Below are positions 1 through 5,318 of a DNA stretch of 5,318 nucleotides, in pieces. The notes under the pieces were generated by a model. The model had not been told where the DNA came from, ran no database searches, and saw only the letters and a list, made by a program, of their open reading frames with translations. A program made the position numbers and the translations under genes. The stretch comes from Candidatus Latescibacterota bacterium (GTDB taxonomy: Bacteria > Latescibacterota > UBA2968 > UBA8231), in NCBI GenBank assembly GCA_022825185.1, contig JAJDYK010000146.1, positions 1-5,318 on the forward strand, read 5' to 3'. Each line of letters begins with the position of its first letter. The stretch's first letter is position 1.

Positions 1-240
1 ATCGACGTTGTGGCGCAGGAACGGCTCCTCGTAGTCCGGGATGAGGTTGCTCAAGAAGCGGTTGTCGTTCTGGTTGAAATCCGAGATGAAGTCGTTGTTC
101 TCGTCCCAGCCGGGGAAGACGCTCGGGTCGCCGGTCTGCCAATCCTTGCGCACGGTGTCGGGAAATTCGTCTTGGTCGTCGTTGTCCTCGACTAGTTCGA
201 CGACGTGGATGCGTTCGTCCTCGTAGTCGATAAAGCCATC
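1..240 (-). other. Asp/Asn-rich acidic segment within gene 3
   Basis: Residues 500-579 of gene 3 are dominated by Asp, Asn and Glu: DGFIDYEDE (500-508), VELVEDNDDQDEFPD (513-527) and GWDENNDFISDFNQNDN (543-559). D545, N547, D549 and D553 are spaced like the first ligands of an EF-hand or dockerin-type calcium loop, but the usual Gly and the residue-12 Glu/Asp are missing. This may be a calcium-binding extracellular region. The segment continues past the window. Confidence 0.5.
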
Positions 241-1737
241 GCCTTGGGCGGTAAATGTACGGGTGGAGTAGCGAGGATCCATGCTGTATGCCTCGCCAAA
301 GAAGAAGAAGGGAAACGCGACCCGCGAGAGGTTCATCATCCACGCAGCGGCGGCGCGGTCGCCGCGGATACCCGAGAAGGTGGTGTGGGTTTTGGCTACG
401 ATATTGGGGTACTTGGTATAGTTGTAGTTGAGGTCGTACTCGCCATAGAAATCGAAGCCGAAGACCTGTTGTAGCTCTAGGGTTGCGCCCCAGATCTGGG
501 TGGAGGTTGGCAGGCCGTAGTCAAAACTGACGATCTGCAAATTGGTGTTGTCGCGGACGTTGCCCTCGGCTTGGGCGACGAGCAAGAGCACGGACTCACC
601 GCTGGCGTTGAGTTGGCTGTCGGAGGTGACCCAGACCTGATAGTCGTTGCCCAGCACGAGGCGGAATTCGACCTTTTTGATTTCTTCTTTAGTGCCCGAG
701 GCGCGGTTGACAAAGGCCGGGCTATCAAAGTCGTAGCGCAGGCGGATCTCCTCGGCACCATCGGCCGAAAGGAAGCCCTCCCCCACGAGGCCACCCTCGA
801 CGATCGGCTCAAAACGGATGGCCTTGCCGTTGTCTTGGGTGCCGTCGAGATAGGTGATGATGATGTCCGAACCGGCGCTGAAGAAGGCCGCGCCGCCGAC
901 GCCGTCCTCGGGGCTGTCGTCGCGCAAGACGATCTCGATGATCGAAACGGTTTGGTTCTGATCGACTGAAAGCTCGCCGGTGAAGGGGTTGCCGGTAAAG
1001 CCGTCGATGAGGGTATTGGACTGGTGGGCGTTGACCATGGTTAGCCCGAGGGTGGCGAAATCGCCCACCTGCGCGGTGGCACGGCTGCCGAACATGGAGG
1101 TGGCGTTGGTGACCAAGCTCTCTTGATCGTTGGTTGACGTGCCGCCGGGGCGGCTGATGCGCGAGTAGATCAGGGTGCCTTGATATTTGTCGGCTGCGTA
1201 GTCGAATTGAATGCCGTCCCAGCGCGGCTTGGAAAAGGTCATCGGCGTCAGGGTCGAGCGAATTTTAGTGCCGGCCGTCAGGGCGTAGTGGTGTTGGCCC
1301 TTGGAGTCGGCCGAGATGACCAGACCACTAAACCAACCCTCGAAATTTCTGGACTTCAGCACCGAAGAGCCAAACTGCCGAGGCTGGGTCTGCGAGTTGT
1401 TGAAAACCAGCCAGCCCCGGGTGACGAGGTTGCCGTAGAGGTCGTAGTAGTAATCGCCTTCGCGGATGGCGCTGACGTAGCGCTGGTAGTGATCGCGGGC
1501 GTAATTGGAGTATTCCCACTGCCGCCACTGGTATTCGTTAAAAAGCTCCTGCGGCACGTACCACCGGCGCTTGGCCGGGTCGAGAGCGCCGAACAGGACT
1601 CCGGCCCCCTGCGGCTCAAAGGAAACCACCCCGCCCCTTTTGACGGTGCCGAGGCGTGCGCCGTATTCCTGGGCGTTAGCAGCACTGCCGAGCCATAGAA
1701 TGGCTATTGCCGTCCAGAATATCCATTTCCGGTTCAC
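1..1737 (-). CDS. Exported, probably outer-membrane-associated protein of unknown function, 3'-truncated
   Basis: This frame is open for 579 codons from a GTG start to the window edge with no stop. Residues 1-22 form a signal peptide (MNRKW, hydrophobic core, ANA before Q23). Residues 59-112 are rich in Trp and Tyr (FNEYQWRQWEYSNYARDHY, then GDYYYDLYGNLVT). Residues 140-196 read like paired beta strands: VISADSKGQHHYAL, IRSTLTPMTFSKP, then ADKYQGTLIYSRIS. Residues 260-405 look like a beta-sandwich. Residues 418-442 alternate polar and hydrophobic or aromatic residues (LQQVFGFDFYGEYDLNYNY), as in outer-membrane strands. FPFFFFGEAYSMDP follows at 475-488, and the rest is Asp/Asn/Glu-rich. I cannot name a family. 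The style resembles large surface or barrel proteins of uncultivated FCB-type phyla, which is memory-based and unverified. The operon position suggests it works with the discoidin protein. That the frame is a gene is well supported; the barrel call is weak. Confidence 0.9.
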   Translation of the reverse strand, partial: MNRKWIFWTAIAILWLGSAANAQEYGARLGTVKRGGVVSFEPQGAGVLFGALDPAKRRWYVPQELFNEYQWRQWEYSNYARDHYQRYVSAIREGDYYYDLYGNLVTRGWLVFNNSQTQPRQFGSSVLKSRNFEGWFSGLVISADSKGQHHYALTAGTKIRSTLTPMTFSKPRWDGIQFDYAADKYQGTLIYSRISRPGGTSTNDQESLVTNATSMFGSRATAQVGDFATLGLTMVNAHQSNTLIDGFTGNPFTGELSVDQNQTVSIIEIVLRDDSPEDGVGGAAFFSAGSDIIITYLDGTQDNGKAIRFEPIVEGGLVGEGFLSADGAEEIRLRYDFDSPAFVNRASGTKEEIKKVEFRLVLGNDYQVWVTSDSQLNASGESVLLLVAQAEGNVRDNTNLQIVSFDYGLPTSTQIWGATLELQQVFGFDFYGEYDLNYNYTKYPNIVAKTHTTFSGIRGDRAAAAWMMNLSRVAFPFFFFGEAYSMDPRYSTRTFTAQGDGFIDYEDERIHVVELVEDNDDQDEFPDTVRKDWQTGDPSVFPGWDENNDFISDFNQNDNRFLSNLIPDYEEPFLRHNVD

Positions 1738-1744
1738 TGCAATC

Positions 1745-1751
1745 CCTCCTT
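1745..1751 (-). promoter_or_regulatory. Ribosome binding site deciding the GTG start of gene 3
   Basis: AAGGAGG lies seven bases upstream of the GTG at 1737. That GTG opens a frame that begins with a good signal peptide, so the GTG is preferred over any later ATG. The 53-base gap between genes 2 and 3 shows no strong hairpin with a T tract and no clear promoter, which fits read-through from the upstream genes. Confidence 0.85.
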
Positions 1752-1790
1752 CATCTCAATGATAATCGGCCCTAGGCGTTCCAGCAATAA

Positions 1791-4700
1791 CTAGTAGGCC
1801 ACGGCGATAATACGCGCTTGGGTTGTCGGCTGTTGGGTGGCGTCGGCGTCGAGTTGGACTTGGCACAGATACAGGCCGGGCGGCGCACGGCGGCCGTGGT
1901 CATCGACGCCGTCCCAACGCACGGTGGTGCGGCCGCTCAGCACCATTTCCTCGCGCTGCCAAACCCGTCGCCCATCGAGCGTGTAAATTCGCACTTGGAG
2001 TCGGCGGCTGGAGGTGAGCTTGAAGATATCTAGCGAGATTTCAGCCGCGTCGTTGATCCCATCGCCGTTGGGGGTAAAAGGGTTGGGGCCGACCACGAGC
2101 CCATGGACGAGATCGCTGTCGATCGGGACGTTGATCGACAGCGTGTTGCTGGCGACGCCTTCGTCGGCATTGCCCGCTTCAACGGCCTGCCACGCCTCTT
2201 CGGCGTCGGCGCTTGCTGCATTGCGCACGAACAGGCGCAAGGTCGTGCCGTTGAGAAAGACCGGTGCTGAAAGGCGCAAGCGGAAGCGCTGCCCCGGCCC
2301 GGTAACAACGCCGCGCTGGGACGTGGAGAGGCGGTTATACGCGACCGAGTCGAGCGAGTCGCCGAGCGCGTCAAATGGAAACTGAGCGCCGTCGCCGCGC
2401 AGAATGCGGAAGTAGCGGACAGGGCCTTGCTCCTCGTTGGGCAGGTCTTGGTAGCTGGTTTGGTCGATCTCGCTGAACCGACCGTCGCTATGCCGGAAGT
2501 AGCGGATGGCCCCTCGTTCGTCTTTGTCGAGAGTTCCGTACGCCGCGGCCGTAAGGGTCAGGCCGTCTTGGGTCACGGGAACTTCTTCGCCCTCAAGGGT
2601 AACGCGGTTGTACGTGCGGCCGGCCGCGGGCAGGATGTTGAGCGGATCGTTGAGGCGCACCCTGATCGAGTCCCCACCGTTGGCCAAAATCGCGACTTGC
2701 GTCTGGTCGTCAGCCGTGAGTACGCCCCGCTCGGCCCCAAGGCGAAAGACCTTTTCGCCGTCTGCACTGCCAATGCCCAACTCCAAGAGCTCGAGGTTTT
2801 CCGAGGCCGGCATGGTCAGCAGGATTTCGTTGAAACCAGCGCTGCGCGAGGCCGCCGGCGACTCGATGAAGTAGGGCTGAGCAAAGACGTCAAAGGTCTC
2901 CCGCACACCGGAGGTCTCTACCGAGGCCGGCCATAGCTCGGCCGCGATGCGCTCGGCCACGGGATTGAGCAATTCGACCGCGAGCGAGCGGATCGAGGCT
3001 GCGGCCTCGCGGTCGGTAGTAATCATCTCGACTTGGAACTGCATGAATTTGCGCAGGCCGGGAGAGGTGACGATGTCACCGGGCTGCTGGTAGGCGCGGC
3101 TCCAAGGGCTCCAGCCGCTGGTGGGCACGAAGGTGGTGTCGGCTGGCCCCTTGAAGCTACCCAAGAGGTTTTTCCAAGCGTCATAGGTGATTTCGTTGCC
3201 CGTTTTGTCGAAGTAGCGAATGACTTTGCCCAACAAGTCGCCGGTGCGGGTGCGGATTGCGACGGTTGTGCCCGGGGGCGTCTCGGCCTCCCAAGTAATG
3301 GCCCCGAAGTTGCGCGCTCCAGGCAGCGCAATCAGATCGGAAGTTAGTTCTACTTGCGCTGGGTAGCCGGTAGAAAAGAGCTGGTACTCGGCAATGGTCG
3401 GGCCGGTGTTGTACCCACCTCGGCGGCGCGGGTCCGCCGAGACGATGCTTATTTCGAGGAAGCGGAGCTTGGGGCTAGGATCATAGGCGTCGAGGATGTG
3501 TTCAAAGCGGTCGGTGCTATTGTCTTCGCGGGAGCGGGGGCTGAGGCGCGCCCACTTGATCTTGCCGCGCGTGTCGCGCGAGCCGTCGGAGCCACGGATC
3601 AAATAGCCATCGATAAGGGGATAGGGCCGGGTCGAGGAAATGCGCATGGCGTCGAGCCAAAACGACGCGCCCATGTCAACGGTGAGTACGCCGCGGTCGA
3701 TAGTCGGCGACCAAACGAGGTGCAGGAAGTTGGTGTTGAAATCCGCGTCAAAAGCTGGTCCCGGCAGGAAACCGTCTCCGGTCAGATTGAGGTTTCCGCC
3801 GCCAGCCACCAAGCCGCCGCTGATATTGTCGCCAAATCCGTACACCTCGATTCCGGCTAGACGCGGTCGCTCGCGCCGGTAGTAATCCAAGCGACCCTGA
3901 CGCTGGAGGTCGAGGCTTTCATAGATCGCTTGCTCGACCGGCTCTTCAAAGCCCTGTTCGTCGCGGATGAAATAGACGATTGCGCCACGCTCGTCGGCTG
4001 GCAGAGCTTGCCATTCCTCTTCGCTAATGCGCTCACCGCGCTCGCCGCGCGTATCGCTGACCACGATGCGGATGGTCTGTACCATCTTACCCTGCCAGTT
4101 GGGATCGGCGTCGAGTTGTTCGAGGCCAATGCGGAAGGTGCGCTGATCGCGGTTGGGGGCCTTGGTATGGGCGACTCGTTCAAAGGTGATTTTATCGGCG
4201 TTTTCCCGCACCGGTTCTTGGTCGGGCGCGGCGAGGACGCGGAACTGGAAAAAGGGATCGCCCAACTCTTCCTCGACAAAGTGGAGGACGAGGGAATCGA
4301 CCGCCACGACGCGACCTAAGTCTATTTCGATCCACCAGTCGTCGATCGGTGCCTGCGGGTCGGGCTCCCAGAAAGTGGTGGGATCGTCGTCGAGGATATT
4401 GGCAGCCGCGGCTGCATTTGAGCCGACGCGGCTGATGCCTGGGCGAAAGAAATAGGAGTAGATGGGATTGTCTTTGCGATCGAGGATGATCTCGCCTTTT
4501 ACGTCGCGGGTCTGGGTACTGTCGATGTTGAGGATGGCGGTCTGGTTGCTGCGGCGACGCAGATCGACGATGGGACGGGTATAGGTCGCTATATCGTCAA
4601 TCAAGTTGAAGCGTTCGCGGAAAAAGTGCGGCTCAACTGTGCCGTCCGGTGACACCTGCACGGCGTGGATAGGGAGTTGCCAATTGTTCCAGTGCGCGGC

Positions 4701-4802
4701 CGTGTTGACCACTACGGAACGACTGGTGACGCGGTGGCCCTTTTGGGCGTCGGCTGCGATCAGTGGTGCCAAGCAGAGGACGAGAAACGCTAAGAGTTTC
4801 AT
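1791..4802 (-). CDS. Secreted multidomain surface protein: two discoidin-like domains, inserted repeats, FlgD-type C-terminal domain
   Basis: This is a complete 1003-residue protein. Residues 1-19 form a Sec signal peptide (MK, hydrophobic core, ADA before Q20). C10 does not sit in a good lipobox, so a lipoprotein is unlikely. Residues about 125-322 are discoidin (F5/8 type C)-like: GSNAAAAANILDDD, TTFWEPD, WWIEIDLGRVV, a GDPFFQFRV strand and a closing LAGIEVYG. Residues about 330-480 look like a second discoidin domain (FDADFNTNF, LTVDMG, LRFLEISIVS, IAEYQLFS). Residues 490-612 are fibronectin/Ig-like (ITWEAETPPGT), and 613-900 hold further beta-rich regions. Residues 903-1003 form a FlgD-type Ig-like domain (GPNPFTPNGDGIND, VRIYTLDGRRVW, GLYLCQVQL). 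Discoidin domains usually bind glycans or surfaces, so an extracellular binding role is inferred; no catalytic motif is seen. A degenerate repeat interrupts three of the domains. C980 is the only Cys in the mature protein. The domain boundaries are estimates, and the biological role is unknown. Confidence 0.95.
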   Translation of the reverse strand: MKLLAFLVLCLAPLIAADAQKGHRVTSRSVVVNTAAHWNNWQLPIHAVQVSPDGTVEPHFFRERFNLIDDIATYTRPIVDLRRRSNQTAILNIDSTQTRDVKGEIILDRKDNPIYSYFFRPGISRVGSNAAAAANILDDDPTTFWEPDPQAPIDDWWIEIDLGRVVAVDSLVLHFVEEELGDPFFQFRVLAAPDQEPVRENADKITFERVAHTKAPNRDQRTFRIGLEQLDADPNWQGKMVQTIRIVVSDTRGERGERISEEEWQALPADERGAIVYFIRDEQGFEEPVEQAIYESLDLQRQGRLDYYRRERPRLAGIEVYGFGDNISGGLVAGGGNLNLTGDGFLPGPAFDADFNTNFLHLVWSPTIDRGVLTVDMGASFWLDAMRISSTRPYPLIDGYLIRGSDGSRDTRGKIKWARLSPRSREDNSTDRFEHILDAYDPSPKLRFLEISIVSADPRRRGGYNTGPTIAEYQLFSTGYPAQVELTSDLIALPGARNFGAITWEAETPPGTTVAIRTRTGDLLGKVIRYFDKTGNEITYDAWKNLLGSFKGPADTTFVPTSGWSPWSRAYQQPGDIVTSPGLRKFMQFQVEMITTDREAAASIRSLAVELLNPVAERIAAELWPASVETSGVRETFDVFAQPYFIESPAASRSAGFNEILLTMPASENLELLELGIGSADGEKVFRLGAERGVLTADDQTQVAILANGGDSIRVRLNDPLNILPAAGRTYNRVTLEGEEVPVTQDGLTLTAAAYGTLDKDERGAIRYFRHSDGRFSEIDQTSYQDLPNEEQGPVRYFRILRGDGAQFPFDALGDSLDSVAYNRLSTSQRGVVTGPGQRFRLRLSAPVFLNGTTLRLFVRNAASADAEEAWQAVEAGNADEGVASNTLSINVPIDSDLVHGLVVGPNPFTPNGDGINDAAEISLDIFKLTSSRRLQVRIYTLDGRRVWQREEMVLSGRTTVRWDGVDDHGRRAPPGLYLCQVQLDADATQQPTTQARIIAVAY
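2292..2540 (-). repeat. Repeat cluster C, nearly tandem units
   Basis: This encodes residues 755-837. The order is YGTLDKDERG, then AIRYFRHSDGRF with SYQDLPNEEQG, then PVRYFRILRGDG with AYNRLSTSQRG. At the DNA level, 13 bases (cggaagtagcgga) are identical at 2407-2419 and 2494-2506, 87 bases or 29 codons apart. These encode the same RYFR strand, which supports tandem duplication followed by divergence. It is the clearest of the three clusters. Confidence 0.7.
3147..3227 (-). repeat. Single repeat unit B in Ig/Fn3-like domain
   Basis: This encodes residues 526-552: KVIRYFDKTGNEIT, then YDAWKNLLGSFKG. It shares the pattern of a YF strand, a Gly turn, an aromatic residue followed by xxL, and a terminal Gly with clusters A and C. 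It follows TRTGDLLG and is followed by a Pro/Trp-rich stretch (SGWSPWSRAY), after which the beta-sandwich seems to resume at FMQFQVEMI. Confidence 0.55.
3867..4064 (-). repeat. Inserted repeat cluster A in first discoidin-like domain
   Basis: This encodes residues 247-312. It contains EEEWQALPADERG, then AIVYFIRDEQG, IYESLDLQRQG and RLDYYRRER. One full 30-residue unit (274-303) is flanked by the end of one unit and the beginning of another. The cluster falls between the strand IRIVVSD and the closing strand LAGIEVYG, so it looks like an insert in a loop of the discoidin fold. The unit boundaries were set by eye. Confidence 0.65.
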
Positions 4803-5317
4803 GGTGGCCTCCTAAGCATCTGGTAGTGCGCCTCGCGTTGTGCGATGCGGATGCGGCAATCGACGGGCAGGTCAAAGAAGCGCTGTGGGGGCTGACCGGG
4901 CCAGAGCACGTGCAGGCTATCGACGCGGGTGGCCGACCCCAGCCCGAGGTGCAAGAGCGGCTCGTTGCTACTGCCGAAGCCAAATCCGCTTTGGCGCTGA
5001 GCGCGGATGATGCGGCCGGCGGCAAAGGCGACCGCGCGCGCACCGATGGCGCTGCGATTGGTCTGCGTGCCCACGAGTTCGATGGAAAGGTAGTGCTGCG
5101 CCGGGCCGTCGTTGCGATAGAGCGCGTTGTCCCACGTGTCGGCGTCGTAGTGGCCGCCCAAGCCGGCGTAGAGGTCCAAGTCGCCGTCTTGATCGAAGTC
5201 GGCGAAGGTGGCCCCGTGGCCCTTGCCGAGGCTGCCGGTGCCCGCAGTGGCCGTGATGTCGGCGAAAGTGCCGTCGCCCATGTTGCGGTAGAGCGCGTTG
5301 GGTTCGAGGCGGGCCAT
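4799..5317 (-). CDS. FG-GAP/VCBS repeat protein with C-terminal ASPIC/UnbV domain, 5'-truncated
   Basis: This is the C-terminal 172 residues of a larger secreted protein. The frame is open to the window edge, and the Met at 5317 is probably internal because it lies within an FG-GAP repeat. Residues 7-69 hold repeat units, with the phrase NALYRN twice (7-12 and 64-69) and a DxDxDGxxD calcium-binding loop at D40, D42, D44, G45 and D48. Residues about 86-150 match the ASPIC/UnbV domain: TNRSAIGAR, a GFGFGSSNEP segment, LHLGLGSA, then VDSLHVLWPG. Proteins of this type (CRTAC1-like) are usually exported and carry an integrin-alpha-like beta-propeller; their molecular function is mostly unknown. 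The protein ends about 20 residues after the domain, so it has no C-terminal sorting domain like that of the next gene. The stop TGA overlaps the next gene's ATG, which implies co-transcription. The domain call is firm. The full length, the signal peptide and the role cannot be seen. Confidence 0.93.
   Translation of the reverse strand: MARLEPNALYRNMGDGTFADITATAGTGSLGKGHGATFADFDQDGDLDLYAGLGGHYDADTWDNALYRNDGPAQHYLSIELVGTQTNRSAIGARAVAFAAGRIIRAQRQSGFGFGSSNEPLLHLGLGSATRVDSLHVLWPGQPPQRFFDLPVDCRIRIAQREAHYQMLRRPP
4808..4813 (-). promoter_or_regulatory. Ribosome binding site of the discoidin gene
   Basis: AGGAGG lies five bases upstream of the ATG at 4802, inside the last codons of the upstream gene. 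Together with the ATGA stop/start overlap (4799-4802), it fixes this start and suggests translational coupling between the two genes. Confidence 0.9.
5111..5299 (-). repeat. Tandem FG-GAP units marked by NALYRN
   Basis: The 18-base stretches at 5111-5128 and 5282-5299 differ at one position, and both encode NALYRN. They are 171 bases (57 residues) apart, which fits successive blades of an FG-GAP/VCBS propeller. The calcium-loop motif DxDxDGxxD lies between them. The repeat probably continues upstream of the window. Confidence 0.75.
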
Positions 5318-5318
5318 T

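Noticed and set aside
571..969. Plus-strand open frame of 132 codons
   Set aside because: It lies wholly inside the minus-strand 579-codon frame, whose product has a signal peptide and coherent beta-rich composition. The plus-strand product has no recognisable motif, and long shadow frames are expected in GC-rich coding DNA.
1180..1698. Plus-strand open frame of 172 codons opposite the start of gene 3
   Set aside because: It has no ribosome binding site or recognisable domain. The opposite strand carries a signal peptide, a strong Shine-Dalgarno and continuous family-like sequence.
1734..1754. Six-codon minus-strand mini-ORF (ATG at 1754, TGA overlapping the GTG start of gene 3)
   Set aside because: Its own body contains the Shine-Dalgarno of gene 3 and it has no ribosome binding site of its own, so it is most likely chance rather than a leader peptide.
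1738..1790. Possible terminator or promoter between genes 2 and 3
   Set aside because: Only a tiny GCC/GGC pairing around CCTAGG is present, with no T tract, and no convincing -35/-10 pair was found.
2427..2936. Plus-strand open frame of 169 codons, and a similar one at 3354-3860
   Set aside because: Both lie antisense within the well-supported discoidin gene and have low-complexity Val/Gly/Ala/Arg composition typical of the complementary strand.
4773..4775. Cys10 of gene 2 as a lipoprotein acylation site
   Set aside because: The preceding residues are LVL rather than a lipobox ending in Gly, Ala or Ser, while a good signal peptidase I site (ADA before Q20) follows.

Overview
The window holds three genes, all on the minus strand and so close together that they look like one operon. 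Reading in the direction of transcription, from high to low coordinates, they are: (1) the C-terminal part of an FG-GAP/VCBS repeat protein ending in an ASPIC/UnbV domain (5317 to 4799, start outside the window); (2) a complete 1003-residue secreted multidomain protein with two discoidin (F5/8 type C)-like domains and a FlgD-type Ig-like C-terminal domain (4802 to 1791); (3) the first 579 codons of another exported protein, probably associated with the outer membrane, which runs off the left edge without a stop (1737 to 1). Genes 1 and 2 overlap by 4 bases (ATGA). Genes 2 and 3 are 53 bases apart with no visible terminator. Both start sites in the window have strong Shine-Dalgarno sequences.

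The DNA is GC-rich. Cleavable Sec signal peptides, discoidin domains, ASPIC/UnbV and the NPFxPNGDGxND-type C-terminal domain together suggest a Gram-negative bacterium of the FCB side of the tree or a related uncultivated phylum (Latescibacterota, KSB1, Gemmatimonadota or similar). This is inference from domain style; no marker gene is present.

All three products look extracellular or cell-surface: a calcium-binding beta-propeller-type protein, a long string of beta-sandwich domains, and an aromatic-rich protein with strand-like segments and an Asp/Asn-rich region. A shared role at the cell surface, in export, adhesion or glycan binding, is reasonable, but no enzyme or substrate can be named from the sequence.

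The most unusual feature is inside gene 2. A degenerate module of about 30 residues (roughly [IV]xYFxxxxGxxxx followed by [YW]xxLxxxx[RQ]G) occurs in three separate clusters, about six copies in all. Each cluster seems to sit in a loop of a different beta-sandwich domain. A related motif, [YF]DxxGNx[IV]T, also appears in gene 3.
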